The translations under genes were made by a program, and so were the position numbers. A stretch of DNA of 64,000 nucleotides from Armatimonadota bacterium (lineage in GTDB: Bacteria; Armatimonadota; HRBIN16), in NCBI GenBank assembly GCA_026003175.1, contig BPGT01000001.1, positions 906,839 through 970,838 of the forward strand. Direction: 5' to 3'. The notes beneath the pieces were generated by a model. It did no database searches. It saw only the letters and a program-made list of their open reading frames with translations, and was not told the DNA's origin. This document shows positions 45,217 to 55,112 of the stretch, in pieces (the stretch's first letter is position 1; each line of letters opens with the position of its first letter).

Positions 45217-46301
45217 CGCTCACCTCCACACTGGGCGCGGTGGCGCAGGTAGTGGTCTACCAGCACCAGTGCCATCATCGCCTCTACGATGGGCACGGCG
45301 CGGGGCAGCACGCAGGGGTCGTGTCTGCCTTTTGCCTGCAATATCGCCGGCTCGCGGTGTATGTTTATCGTCTCCTGCGGCATCATGATAGTGGCGGTTG
45401 GCTTGAACGCCACACGGATGACGATGTTCTCGCCGTTGGAGATTCCGCCCTGCACGCCGCCGGAGTAGTTCGTGCGGGTGCGCACTCTGCCGGTGTCGTC
45501 TATGTAAAACGGGTCATTGTGCTGTGAGCCGCTCAGGTCGGTTCCTGCAAAGCCGGAGCCGATTTCAAATCCCTTGGCGGCAGGAATGGAGAGCATCGCC
45601 TTGGCGAGGTCGGCGTCCAGCTTATCGAACACCGGTTCGCCCCAGCCGGGCGGCACCCCTCGCGCCACGCAGCCTATTACTCCCCCCAGCGAATCGCCAC
45701 GCTTACGTGCCTGCTCAATCGCCTGAGCCATCGCTTCGGCAACAGCAAGGTCAGGGCAACGCACTGGGGTGGCTTCCACCTGTTCCAGCGTGACCGTATC
45801 GGGGTCTACCTGTGCACGCAGGGTATGTATCTTCTCCACCCAGCCTATAATGTACACGCCCAGCTCATGCAGGATCTTTTTAGCGACCGCCCCCGCCGCC
45901 ACCCGTCCAACGGTCTCCCGTGCGCTGGAACGTCCACCGCCCCGCCAGTCACGGATGCCGTACTTCGCGTCGTAGGTGTAGTCCGCATGGGAAGGACGAT
46001 ACAGTTCGCGGAGGGACTCATACGCTTGGGGACGAGCGTCTTCGTTCCATACCAGCAGGCAGATGGGTGTGCCCAGCGTTTTGCCTTCAAACACGCCGGA
46101 GAGAATATGCACGGTGTCGCTCTCGCGTCGCTGGGTGACCAGTTTGCTCTGTCCCGGACGTCGCCTGTCCAGCTCACGCTGAATCTCCTCTGCTGAAATG
46201 GGGACATGGGGCGGGCAGCCGTCGATAACTACACCGACCGCCCCGCCGTGTGACTCGCCGAAGGTCGTAATACGAAAGAGATGTCCAAAGGTGTTTCCCA
46301 T
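45213..46301 (-). CDS. aroC: Chorismate synthase
   Basis: The 362-residue enzyme makes chorismate from EPSP, the last shared step of aromatic synthesis, and needs reduced FMN. The signatures [40 protein letters not shown] and SGSQHNDPF are present, with the C-terminal AFKPTATIM. The ATG at 46301 gives the standard MGNTFG start; a longer in-frame start upstream has no support. It is divergent from the isocitrate dehydrogenase gene. Confidence 0.96.
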   Translation of the reverse strand: MGNTFGHLFRITTFGESHGGAVGVVIDGCPPHVPISAEEIQRELDRRRPGQSKLVTQRRESDTVHILSGVFEGKTLGTPICLLVWNEDARPQAYESLRELYRPSHADYTYDAKYGIRDWRGGGRSSARETVGRVAAGAVAKKILHELGVYIIGWVEKIHTLRAQVDPDTVTLEQVEATPVRCPDLAVAEAMAQAIEQARKRGDSLGGVIGCVARGVPPGWGEPVFDKLDADLAKAMLSIPAAKGFEIGSGFAGTDLSGSQHNDPFYIDDTGRVRTRTNYSGGVQGGISNGENIVIRVAFKPTATIMMPQETINIHREPAILQAKGRHDPCVLPRAVPIVEAMMALVLVDHYLRHRAQCGGER

Positions 46302-46390
46302 ATGCTCACCGTTTTCATTATACAAGGAATCCCCTGTTAACACCTCTAAATACACGATGTATAGTGCATTTCTGTAACCGGAGGGAAGAG

Positions 46391-47857
46391 ATGAGCGTCC
46401 ATATCACACCATCTGGTAAGAAGCTGATTACAGTGATTCCGGGCGACGGCGTCGGTCCCGAATGTATCCACTCTGCTTTGCGCCTGATTGAAGCCACAGG
46501 AGCTCCGATAGAGTGGGAGGTACGGGAAGCCGGCGCCAGTGTGTTCAAGAAGGGTCTGGAAAGCGGTGTGCCGCCGGAGACGATCGAGTCCATCCGCAAG
46601 ACACGCGTGGTGTTGAAGGGTCCGCTGGAGACTCCTGTTGGCTACGGCGAGAAGAGCGCGAATGTGACCCTGCGCAAGCTGTTCGAGACCTACGCCAACG
46701 TGCGCCCCGTGCGTGAGATGCCCAATGTGACCACCCCTTACAGCGGGCGCGGTATCGACTTGGTGGTTGTGCGGGAGAACGTAGAAGACCTGTATGCGGG
46801 TATCGAGCATATGCAGACGCCGGGCGTGGCGCAGGCTCTGAAGCTTATCTCGCGCAAAGGGTGCGAGAAGATTGTGCGGTTTGCCTTCGAACTGGCTCGG
46901 GCAGAGGGGCGCAAAAAGGTGCACTGCGCCACCAAGTCCAACATCATGAAGCTCACCGAGGGGATGCTGAAGCGCACCTTTGAAGAGATTGCGCCCGAGT
47001 ACCCCGACATCGAAGCCGTACACATCATTGTGGACAACTGTGCGCACCAGCTGGTCAAACGCCCAGAGCAGTTCGACATCATCGTCACCACCAACATGAA
47101 CGGCGACATCCTCAGCGACCTGAGCTCCGCGCTGATAGGAGGATTGGGCTTTGCACCCTCGGCGAACATCGGCAACGAGGTGGCAATCTTCGAGGCGGTG
47201 CATGGCTCCGCGCCCAAGTACGCGGGCAAAAACGTAATTAACCCCACGGCGGTCATCCTCTCGGCGGTGATGATGCTGCGCTACATCGGCGAGTTCGAGG
47301 CGGCGGCAACCATCGAGAACGCGATTATGGTCACCCTGGAGGAGGGCAAGGTGCGCACCGGCGATGTGGTGGGCTACGACCGCTGCAACACTACCACCGA
47401 ATACACCGACGCCATCATCGCCAACCTGGGCAAGAAGCCCAGCCAGACCTTTGTGCGCGAATACCGCCCCATCCAGCTGCCGCAGGTGACGCGCGAACCG
47501 GTGATGGTGCGCCCGCAGAAGCGACGCGTGGTGGGCATGGATGTGTTCGTGGAGTTCGACGGCACTTCCGAACAGTTGGGCAAGAGTATGGAACAGCTCG
47601 CGGAAGGCACTGCGCTGAGGCTCAAAGCCGTAGCTAGTCGGGGCACATTGGTTTACCCTGCCGTCGGCTTCATGACCGACCTGGTAGACCACTGGGCATG
47701 TCGGTTCGTGCTGCGCGACGGGGACGGTGAGCTGAACGACGCGCAGGCAATGGATTTACTGCAGCGCATCAGCAGCCGGCACCGCTGGACGCATGTGGAG
47801 AAACTGCACGAAATCGACGGTCAGCCGGGCTTTACCAAGTCGCAGGGCGAGGACTGA
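46391..47857 (+). CDS. icd: Isocitrate dehydrogenase, Thermus-type with C-terminal extension
   Basis: The 488-residue protein belongs to the isocitrate/isopropylmalate dehydrogenase family: [48 protein letters not shown] and [17 protein letters not shown]. After the ~335-residue catalytic core it has a further ~140 residues, like the roughly 496-residue Thermus-type isocitrate dehydrogenase. It should convert isocitrate to 2-oxoglutarate in the TCA cycle. GGAGGGAAGAG precedes the ATG at 46391. Homoisocitrate or isopropylmalate activity is less likely given the extension. Confidence 0.85.
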   Translation: MSVHITPSGKKLITVIPGDGVGPECIHSALRLIEATGAPIEWEVREAGASVFKKGLESGVPPETIESIRKTRVVLKGPLETPVGYGEKSANVTLRKLFETYANVRPVREMPNVTTPYSGRGIDLVVVRENVEDLYAGIEHMQTPGVAQALKLISRKGCEKIVRFAFELARAEGRKKVHCATKSNIMKLTEGMLKRTFEEIAPEYPDIEAVHIIVDNCAHQLVKRPEQFDIIVTTNMNGDILSDLSSALIGGLGFAPSANIGNEVAIFEAVHGSAPKYAGKNVINPTAVILSAVMMLRYIGEFEAAATIENAIMVTLEEGKVRTGDVVGYDRCNTTTEYTDAIIANLGKKPSQTFVREYRPIQLPQVTREPVMVRPQKRRVVGMDVFVEFDGTSEQLGKSMEQLAEGTALRLKAVASRGTLVYPAVGFMTDLVDHWACRFVLRDGDGELNDAQAMDLLQRISSRHRWTHVEKLHEIDGQPGFTKSQGED

Positions 47858-47862
47858 GTGAA

Positions 47863-47900
47863 ACACCCCTCTCCTGTCGCTGGGCAGGAGAGGGTGGTGT
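47863..47900. terminator. Hairpin between convergent icd and HEAT-repeat genes
   Basis: ACACCCCTCTCCTG and CAGGAGAGGGTGGTGT pair with a two-base bulge. It is placed six bases after the icd stop and 20 bases from the end of the opposite gene. Confidence 0.65.
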
Positions 47901-47919
47901 CTTCCCGCTATCGCGCAGA

Positions 47920-49344
47920 CTAACGCTTCTTCTTCTGCAAAGCGTCGATGGTGTTCTTGATGTCGCCCGCCAGGTAGCTTTCCTCTGTTTGCAGTCGCTG
48001 TTCCAGTGCAGGAATAGCCGCCGGAGTACCTGCCCTCGCCAGAGCCTTAATCGCCTCCCTGCGGACCCGGGAGTCTGGATGCTGAGTAGCCAGGCGCAAC
48101 AGCAGAGGTTCTGCAGCAGGATCACCTAACTCCCGCAATCCCTGAATGGCTCCTTCCTTAAGCACGAAAGAGTCATCTTGCTCCGCCGCATTAAGCAGGT
48201 CTAGCAACGCCTCTCTAGCCTTTAGCACCCCCAGGCTGGCTGCAGCAGTCGCGCCGAGAATGGTTCGATCGCCACGACGCAGGATATCCAAGTAGATATC
48301 TACCGCCTGCTGGGAATTCATGCCGTTCAGGACACCCATAGCCTCCAGCTTCATCGCAACCCGGACGTTGGGGTCTTTGAGCAGGGCTAGCAAGGCGGGT
48401 TCAGCGGGCTTGCCGATATGTATGAGACCCTCCAGAGCGCCAGGTACCATCTCGTCCATACCGCGGATGAGTTCCGCAACCGCCTGTTCTACACTCATGC
48501 CGTCCGTGCGCATCTGCCAATATGCCCACGCAATATCAGGCTCGCCCGGCTCCAGAGGCACTTCGTCGTTATAAGCACGATAGACTGTTATCCAATTGCC
48601 GATGGCACCTCTCAATACCTGCATTGCCCGTTTGTCGCCGATGCGCGCCAGCGCACGCGCACATTCGCATGCGACGTAGTCATCATATACACTTACACCA
48701 GGGCGATCTTTCGTTCGTTCTATCAATGCATCCACTGCCTCCCTGGCTTTGATGACGCCAAGCGCGCGTGCCCCCTGCGTTATTCTCATCAGGGCTTTGT
48801 CGACCTCGCGGTTGGTTTCCCCAGGCGCTGGTATTGGGGTACGAAGCCATTGTATCATTGTTTGGACATAAACGTTCCTCCCCTGCGCCCGTAGCCTGAT
48901 GCGTTCGATAGCCAGGCGTGCCAGAACCGCGAAGTGCTCGTACACTCTGCTGTGGGAGTTTTCCCTTTTGCTTTGCGCTTCGTAAATCTGGGCGTAACGT
49001 TCCAGGGCAGGTATCAGGTCGGTACCGGCGATATCACCTAGACGAACCAGGGCGTACTGCCGCAATCGGGCATATGTCTCGCCGAGTGGGGTGAGGAACA
49101 GATTGCCCGTGTCGTCCGAACCTTGCGACTTGAGGAAGTACGCGTCGTCCAGATAGCGTAGCAGTGCGGAGGGGTTGCGCTCCGAGGCACGATACATCCG
49201 TATCCATTCCAGAGGCGTGGGGTGCTGAATAACTGCTGGCATTTGCAGGGTCGGCTTCAGTTTAAGGGGCGAGTCGCTTGCCACAATGCCAGACGACAAC
49301 AGCATCACGCTCAGTACAGCGAACACGGTCCAACATGTTTTCAT
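47920..49344 (-). CDS. Exported HEAT-repeat protein
   Basis: The 474-residue protein has a signal peptide (TVFAVLSVMLLSSGIVAS) and HEAT/PBS-lyase-type repeats, clearest in the C-terminal half (ALLALLKDPNVRVAMKLEAM, LLRLATQHPDSRVRREAIKA, AIPALEQRLQTEE). These form protein-binding superhelices. It follows the dockerin/HExxH protein gene by 26 bases with AAGGAGGACGAAC before the ATG, so the two are likely cotranscribed. Function is unknown. Confidence 0.8.
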   Translation of the reverse strand: MKTCWTVFAVLSVMLLSSGIVASDSPLKLKPTLQMPAVIQHPTPLEWIRMYRASERNPSALLRYLDDAYFLKSQGSDDTGNLFLTPLGETYARLRQYALVRLGDIAGTDLIPALERYAQIYEAQSKRENSHSRVYEHFAVLARLAIERIRLRAQGRNVYVQTMIQWLRTPIPAPGETNREVDKALMRITQGARALGVIKAREAVDALIERTKDRPGVSVYDDYVACECARALARIGDKRAMQVLRGAIGNWITVYRAYNDEVPLEPGEPDIAWAYWQMRTDGMSVEQAVAELIRGMDEMVPGALEGLIHIGKPAEPALLALLKDPNVRVAMKLEAMGVLNGMNSQQAVDIYLDILRRGDRTILGATAAASLGVLKAREALLDLLNAAEQDDSFVLKEGAIQGLRELGDPAAEPLLLRLATQHPDSRVRREAIKALARAGTPAAIPALEQRLQTEESYLAGDIKNTIDALQKKKR

Positions 49345-49370
49345 GTTCGTCCTCCTTACGCATCGCCTCG

Positions 49371-51603
49371 TCAGTAATCGTTGCGACCTCCAATCGACCA
49401 GTCGTCCGCGTCTTTGCTTCCGATACGGAACCCCTGGAATGGGGTATTTGCTTCACCCCATTCGCCCCAAAGGTAGGCGTGCATCTCGAGGTCTATGTAT
49501 GCGCTATTCTTGATGGTCTGATCGCCAAACCACCAGCGCGCGATTGAATACGTGAAGGGCAAAATGTATCTATAAAGTGCGTCTAAGTTAGGGAACCGAA
49601 GTGTATGATCCGGGGCTGCAAAGTGGTACCGCTCCGCTGCAGAAGTTTTTTCATACCTGTCTCTGACCCCGTCACCGTCTCTATCGTAAAACTCGTCCGG
49701 AGGACCCGTTCCCGTTTCAGCAGTCGGGTTTCCTGGGAAAAACCAGCCGGGTATTCCTATCTCGTCTTCTGTAAATCCTTCCCAGTTGTTCGGTAGCAGC
49801 CAGAGCTTCCGGTGTGCGCTCTCGTGGGCTACTACCCTTCCCACGTGGTCAATACCTCCTGCGGACAAGAATGAAGGATATTCCAGTGGCGCTTCGTCGC
49901 TAGGCTGCGTGATTCGCCCTCCGAACAGGTAGATACGCCCACGGTAGCCAAGGGAATGCTCGTGCCCAGGCGGGGCGCAAACTCCCCTCCAGTCAAACAT
50001 TGCGTGCCAGTTTCGTAACGCGGTGGGAGCATCAGGGGCATAGTAAACAACGTATTGCCCCGCAAGATTTGGGTCAATCTCGTCAAAGCCTTCTAAAACG
50101 TGTCCCCAGTGCCCGTCGTGCCCGGGTTTGGCATCGAACCAGTTCGGTGGATTGCGTTCACCCATGAAGGAGATACCACGAAAGATGTTTTGCCACTCGT
50201 CATGGTCGGTTTTGCTGAAGCACAGCGGGAACCGGCGGGTCTTTGTGTCCCTTACATACTCATATTCCGGTTCGGGCGGCGGTGGCAGTATTGGCTTCAG
50301 CCTGCGGAAAGTCGCCGACACGGTTACGTTGAAAAAGTCGTGAGGCTCCGATGGTTGGATAGGCTCTGTGGTAAATATCTCTCCTTTGTCGCCTGAAGCA
50401 GTGCCCGGCCATGGAACCTGCCACTGCACCTCGTACAACTCCCAAACCGTCTTGTTCCGACGCGCCGAGAAGGTAAAACGGAGGCGAACGCGATCGGTAG
50501 AGGCTGTGCCAGAGGCTATTGGCGCACTGCTGACAGCGCTACCATCATCACTTATCGCTTGGCAGTCAATGGTAGCGATAGTGGGGTCCTTGACCAGGGT
50601 AAACTCCACGTCAGTCACCGCCGCTGGCACAGGAGGAATAGCATCCGGATTACCATCTCTTCGGGGAGGGTCGTTCGCATTTTCGTCCCAAATCTTGCAT
50701 CGTAACTTTACCTGGCGAGAAGATTCGCCTGCCCCAAGCGAAGGTGGTATATACGCGGTGTCAAAGCCTAGAGGATTGAGGAACGCAATGGAACCTCCGC
50801 CGTTGACTATCTCCCACTGTGCCCGCAGTCTTGAGGGCTTCTCTCTTTCTCTGTTCTTCAGCTCTACACTGCCATCAGAGGACGTATAAGTAACATCATC
50901 ATAGTCGAACGCATGTATGTGGATGGGTATCGGCTTGTCGTCCACCGAGCCATCACCGAACTTCTCGTACTGCACCGTTCCCTCAGGAAGTGCCTCTTGG
51001 GAAGGATATACCACGATGACCTGGACGGCATCGCCCTTCGAGTAGGCTTTCTTCGCTGAGCGTTGCGCCCTGAGAGCATGAGGTATTCCACTCACCTTCA
51101 CCCACCATAAACCCGACTGCGGCAGGTGCAGGGTAAACGGCTCACTGCTTTGCACCTCCATCCAGTACACTATCTGCTCAGGGTCGTCCTCACGCAACGC
51201 CTCAATCCGTACCGGCTGTGAGGAGCCCAACCAATCCTCCAATTCTATAAATCCTGGCAGAGCATAACCCTCACTCGGTGCAGGCTGCCGAGGCAACGCG
51301 GGGTCAAACGGCTCCGCACCCACTGCACCGAAGTTGCGTACCACGATGCCGTAGTCCAACAGCGTCACTTCCAGATCACCGTCCAGGTCGGCGCGAGGGT
51401 CCCAGTTGGGGTCATTCGGGGTGCTACCGAAAGCGTTCACCACAATGCCGAAGTCAAAGAGGGGCACTTCGTTATCGCCGTCGCAGTCGCCGTTGAGCAG
51501 GGTGATGTGCAGGTCTTGCGCTTGCAGGGGAGACAACAGCAAGCACAGACTGAAAACTGCCCAGGCGATAAGGGGGGATAGGAAAGCGTGATTTGCAGGA
51601 CAC
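49371..51603 (-). CDS. Secreted protein with N-terminal dockerin-like repeats and HExxH motif
   Basis: The frame encodes a signal peptide (AWAVFSLCLLLSPLQAQ) followed at once by two calcium repeats, DCDGDNEVPLFDFGIVV and DLDGDLEVTLLDYGIVVRNF. Several beta-rich domains follow, then VGRVVAHESAHRKLWL, a possible zinc-metallopeptidase HExxH helix about 150 residues before the C terminus. The best start is a GTG at 51601-51603 eight bases after GGAGGT, giving MSCKSRFPIPP. It connects to the main frame only if the six-C run at 51572-51577 had one more C. An in-frame TTG at 51671 lies inside the promoter and is not credible. Peptidase activity is unproven. Confidence 0.6.
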
Positions 51604-51651
51604 CTTGAAGAACCTCCCTTCGTCCATCGCCTGTTCCACAGGCTTACTTGC

Positions 51652-51681
51652 AGTATATACCTGATGTGCAATGTTTGTCAA
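51652..51681 (-). promoter_or_regulatory. Sigma-70 promoter abutting MITE copy 5
   Basis: On the minus strand TTGACA (51676-51681), 18 bases, TATACT (51652-51657). The -35 box shares its first base (51681) with the MITE target duplication. Confidence 0.7.
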
Positions 51682-51884
51682 GCGTTTTTGAGGGTGTTCG
51701 AGAATTGTTGAGAAGTTGGTTGTAGCGCAAGGAGAGAGGCGTTCTTGCTATCCCTGCCTTACCTCACCCCCGTCCCCTCTCCTACGAGGAGAGGGGCGTT
51801 CCCCCTTCCCTTGCAGGGAAGGGGGCAAGGGGGTTAGGTTGTCTATCCATTCAACCAGCAATTTCGAACACCCTCAGCGTTTTT
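51681..51884 (+). mobile_element. MITE-like element, copy 5, with 9-bp target duplication
   Basis: The element proper is 51690-51875 (186 bp), nearly identical to copies 1 and 2. The direct repeat AGCGTTTTT flanks it at 51681-51689 and 51876-51884. It lies between the pafA stop and the promoter of the secreted HExxH protein. Confidence 0.9.
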
Positions 51885-51896
51885 CGGGAAGCGATT

Positions 51897-53369
51897 TCAC
51901 AAACTGCGAATAAACCGCTCCGCTTCCTTTTCGTAGGTGCGGAAGGGGTTGCGCAGCTCCAGCTGGCGACCCTTGTCTACGTACACCATATCCCAGTCCA
52001 CGATATAAGCGCGGTTACGCGAGGCAAGCAAGTGCTGGATGGCACGACTGCGCCCGTAGGCTCGCGTGTTGTCGGGAGCGGTCGTGGTGGCGTTCTGGAT
52101 GTCCTCGTCGGTGACGATGCGCTTCATCAGCCCCGCCTCTGCCAGCCCATAGTACAACCCGCGCGAGGGGTCGGTGTTATGGTACTCCATGTCCAGGCTG
52201 AACATGATGTCGTCGTTCCAGCTCAATCCCTCTTGCTGGCGGAAAGCGTCCAGCAGTTTGCGCTTGGCCACCCAATCTAGGCGGTCATCGAGGCTCATGG
52301 GGTCCAGCTCCAGTGCGTCCAGCACGTACTCCCACTCGCGTAATACCCAGTCGGTATCCTCGTCGCGCCCGGCGAGGTGTTTTTGAGCCGCCTGCAGGTA
52401 GATGCGCTGCAGGTCTATCGCGCGGATGGTGGAGCCATCATGCCGGCGTACCACCCACCGCCAGGTGGGGTCACGGCTGACGCTACGCAACGCCTCCAGC
52501 GGGTCGGCGAGGCGCACGTCGGGGTGAATCAGGTTGCGCTCCAGCAAGTCTAACACCAGACTGGTGGTTCCTATCTTGAGGGCGGTAGCGTATTCGCTCA
52601 TGTTGCCCTCACCGAACAGGATATGCAGGCGGTGCATGCTGTTGTACGAGTAGTAGCTGTCCCACTTGGGGTTAATGATGGCGCGGTTGAACCGCACGCG
52701 CGAGGAGATGGTTTTCACGATGTGGTCGGCGCGTTGCGAAAGCTGGTATTCTACGGTGGGGTCTATCTCCACCGCGTAGAAGCGGCTCACCCACACGTAG
52801 TCCATCTCGTGCTCGCCGAGGTCCATAATGTTGTTGGAAAAATCGTTGTAGTTCAGGCGATGTCCGCCCACACGCCCCGTGCCTGCGAAAATCTGGCGCG
52901 TGACGAGGAAGGGCAACAGGTTGTACAGCGAGTCGAGAAAATAACGGTCTTCGATACTCACCAGATAGTTCTCATGACAGCCGAAGGTGTGTCCGCCGAA
53001 GTGGTCTACCGCGTTATTGTAGAAAGATACCTTATCCTGCCAGCCCAGTGCATACAGTGCTTCGTTCAGGATGCGCTGTCCTGCCTTTTCGTGCGCCACG
53101 ATATCGGACAGGCGCGAGCATTCAGGGGTAGCATATTCCTCGTGGTCGCCCACTGCGTCGATGTAGAGGCGTCCGCCGTTAATCAGGAACCCACCGCCTC
53201 GCGCGGGCTCAAAGGCGAAGTCGCGGCTGTGCAGGTCAATCAATCCCCGACGCAGGCGGTAGAAAACGCAGTCTTTCACCTTCTCTACCACCCTCTCAGG
53301 TCTGCCTACACTGTCATCTCGGACGAAGCACCCAAACTCCGTCTCGATACCGAAGATACGGTTTTCCAT
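51897..53369 (-). CDS. pafA: UBact/Pup protein ligase PafA
   Basis: The 490-residue carboxylate-amine ligase uses ATP to join the C-terminal Glu of the Pup-like modifier to target lysines. It begins MENRIFGIETEFGCFVRDD and has RLYIDAVGDHEEYATPECSR with the active-site Asp, GGHTFGCHENYL and FGEGNMSEYATALKIGT. It ends LELRNPFRTYEKEAERFIRS, the C-terminal pattern of PafA and not of Dop. The usual HPEYA reads HEEYA here. The ATG at 53369 follows GGAGGTGCAGG. It is the last gene of the proteasome operon, after a 188-base gap. Confidence 0.9.
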   Translation of the reverse strand: MENRIFGIETEFGCFVRDDSVGRPERVVEKVKDCVFYRLRRGLIDLHSRDFAFEPARGGGFLINGGRLYIDAVGDHEEYATPECSRLSDIVAHEKAGQRILNEALYALGWQDKVSFYNNAVDHFGGHTFGCHENYLVSIEDRYFLDSLYNLLPFLVTRQIFAGTGRVGGHRLNYNDFSNNIMDLGEHEMDYVWVSRFYAVEIDPTVEYQLSQRADHIVKTISSRVRFNRAIINPKWDSYYSYNSMHRLHILFGEGNMSEYATALKIGTTSLVLDLLERNLIHPDVRLADPLEALRSVSRDPTWRWVVRRHDGSTIRAIDLQRIYLQAAQKHLAGRDEDTDWVLREWEYVLDALELDPMSLDDRLDWVAKRKLLDAFRQQEGLSWNDDIMFSLDMEYHNTDPSRGLYYGLAEAGLMKRIVTDEDIQNATTTAPDNTRAYGRSRAIQHLLASRNRAYIVDWDMVYVDKGRQLELRNPFRTYEKEAERFIRSL

Positions 53370-53392
53370 TTCGCCTGCACCTCCGCTTCTGG

Positions 53393-53445
53393 ATGTTGTG
53401 CGTGTCATTGCGAGCGACAAAGGGGCGAAGCAATCCCCCGTTGAG
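53393..53445. repeat. REP-like palindromic repeat between prcA and pafA
   Basis: CATTGCGAGCGACAAAGG and GCGAAGCAATCCCC repeat the pattern found at 35206-35290. A further AGCAATCTCGCTG lies at about 53480. The spacer of 188 bases separates pafA from the rest of the operon. Confidence 0.45.
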
Positions 53446-53557
53446 CCTGACTGTGTGCCCTGCAGCCTGTCACTCTGAGCAATCTCGCTGTATTGCAACC
53501 TTGGGATGCTTCGCTCACGCTCAGCCGCGTGATATTCTGTCACTGCCCGTAATACCC

Positions 53558-54325
53558 TTACGGTAGCGCTGGAAGGATTTCGTCCTCTTTCAACAGGCGG
53601 AACTTGCGCTCGCGCTTGGTGAAGCGGTCCAGGATGGCTGCCTCCACCTGCAAATCCTGCAGCTGTTCGCGCAGGAAGGATTCGATGCGTTCCTCGCTCA
53701 GGCTTTCTGCTCCCTCTTCCTCCAGATGTGCATCCATCGCCCACAGTCTGCCTACTGTCCAGGCTCGCAAGGCGCGACGCAGTGCTGTCTGCAAATCGGG
53801 CGCGCCTTCGGCGTCTTCAGGAACCAGCTGGCGGATCATCTGTTCTTCCGCTTCGGGTGTGCCAGCTACCGCTGCTGCCCAGCTCAGCGGGACGAACTCG
53901 CCGTCATAGTTCAATGTGTAGAACAGGTCTTCTTCGGGGGTCTTGCCCATTTCGGCGAAGAGCGCACGCACCACGAAGGGCGCGTTCAGCACGTCACCGA
54001 ATGCCCGCTTAATGCCCGGGCTGATAGCAAAGCCCACCACGCGCTGGATGGTCACATCATCGGGACTGCGAGCATAACCTTCCTGATGGGCGAAGTCTAT
54101 TGCGCCCACGCGGATAATCTCCAAATCGCTCTGGTTGCCCAGCCCTGCGAACATCAGGCGGTCGTAAATCTCGAAGATTTTGCGCTGTGTACGACGCAGG
54201 GTGAGCAATAACACCCCGCCTTCGTAGCTGATACCTGCGACAGGGCTACCGTCGCGCAGCCGTTCCTCGATATATTCCGTGCGGTGACGCACACTTTCGT
54301 TGAAGTCGTAGGGTGTGTAGACCAT
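53558..54325 (-). CDS. prcA: 20S proteasome alpha subunit
   Basis: The 255-residue alpha-ring subunit begins MVYTPYDFNESVRHRTEYIE and continues GISYEGGVLLLTL and KIFEIYDRLMFAGLGNQSDL, as in actinobacterial PrcA. The alpha ring gates the chamber and docks the ATPase ring. It lies one base downstream of the prcB stop, so stoichiometric translation is likely. Confidence 0.92.
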   Translation of the reverse strand: MVYTPYDFNESVRHRTEYIEERLRDGSPVAGISYEGGVLLLTLRRTQRKIFEIYDRLMFAGLGNQSDLEIIRVGAIDFAHQEGYARSPDDVTIQRVVGFAISPGIKRAFGDVLNAPFVVRALFAEMGKTPEEDLFYTLNYDGEFVPLSWAAAVAGTPEAEEQMIRQLVPEDAEGAPDLQTALRRALRAWTVGRLWAMDAHLEEEGAESLSEERIESFLREQLQDLQVEAAILDRFTKRERKFRLLKEDEILPALP

Positions 54326-54326
54326 G

Positions 54327-55109
54327 CTATCGCCTCAAACTCTCCTTCATCTGCGCCAGTTGCTCCTCGGGGATATCCAGTATCCCCTCTGCGGTCACCG
54401 CCCGCGCGATGGGCAACACCTTCTCGATGCCTGCGGTCGCCGAGTCGAGGTCGGCGGCGATGTCCAGTAGCAGCAGGCATTCGCGCAGAGCCTCCTCCAG
54501 CGTCATCTCGTGGAAAGGTCCCTTGGTTTTCAAGATGTAGTCGAACACGCCGCGGATTCGCTCCGAGCCAGACCCCGCCGCGCCGAACTCCACGCTCTCG
54601 AAGCGCGCGCCCATGCCGTCGTAGAAGAAGATGCGCCCCTCGCCGCGCTCCAGATCGTAGGCAGAGACCACGGGAATAAACAGCCCGATGCCCTGCAGTG
54701 CCATGCTGAGGTTGCCCGCCAGTGCGCGCGACACCTCCGCCAACTTGCCCTCCAGACTCATCTCCTGCAGCTGGGTGCGAGCGTAGTACTTGAAGGAGTG
54801 CTGCAGGTAACGCACAATCTCCATCGCGCGCGCGTAGGAGCCTGCGATGGCAATTAGCGTATAATCGTCCAGCGGCAGGATCTTCTCCGCGCGGTCATAC
54901 ATGATGGCGTTAGCAGAGGTAGCGCGTCGGTCGCCGACGTTGAGCACCCCTTCACGGTACTTCAGCGCGATGACGGTCGTGCCGTGCGCCTCCTGTACCG
55001 CAGGCTGAGATTGTCCCAATGGGACCGCTTCCGGTTTTCTCCATAGCCCCCGTGCCTGCAGCAACGCCATGAAGTCGCCGGAACGATTTGCGGACAGATA
55101 CTCTCCCAC
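54327..55109 (-). CDS. prcB: 20S proteasome beta subunit
   Basis: The 260-residue beta subunit carries a 43-residue propeptide ending QEAHG. Removal exposes Thr44 of TTVIALKYREGVLNVGDRRA, the catalytic nucleophile, with the family Asp of GDRRAT and Lys of AEKIL. The GTG start at 55109 has GGGGAG upstream and lies three bases after the ubact stop. Together with PrcA it forms the degradation chamber. Confidence 0.93.
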   Translation of the reverse strand: MGEYLSANRSGDFMALLQARGLWRKPEAVPLGQSQPAVQEAHGTTVIALKYREGVLNVGDRRATSANAIMYDRAEKILPLDDYTLIAIAGSYARAMEIVRYLQHSFKYYARTQLQEMSLEGKLAEVSRALAGNLSMALQGIGLFIPVVSAYDLERGEGRIFFYDGMGARFESVEFGAAGSGSERIRGVFDYILKTKGPFHEMTLEEALRECLLLLDIAADLDSATAGIEKVLPIARAVTAEGILDIPEEQLAQMKESLRR

Positions 55110-55112
55110 TGC

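Noticed and set aside
46346-47692. Long open frame of 448 codons antisense to icd
   Set aside because: It is fully covered by the well-supported isocitrate dehydrogenase gene, has no ribosome site, and its His- and Leu-rich composition is typical of the reverse of a GC-rich gene.
51604-51671. Upstream extension of the secreted HExxH protein to a TTG at 51671
   Set aside because: The TTG lies between the -35 and -10 boxes of a good promoter, upstream of the predicted transcript start, and would place 30 non-signal residues before the signal peptide.
53370-53744. N-terminal extension of PafA to 53744
   Set aside because: The extra 125 residues are low-complexity, run through a palindromic repeat and overlap prcA, while the ATG at 53369 has a ribosome site and matches the family start.
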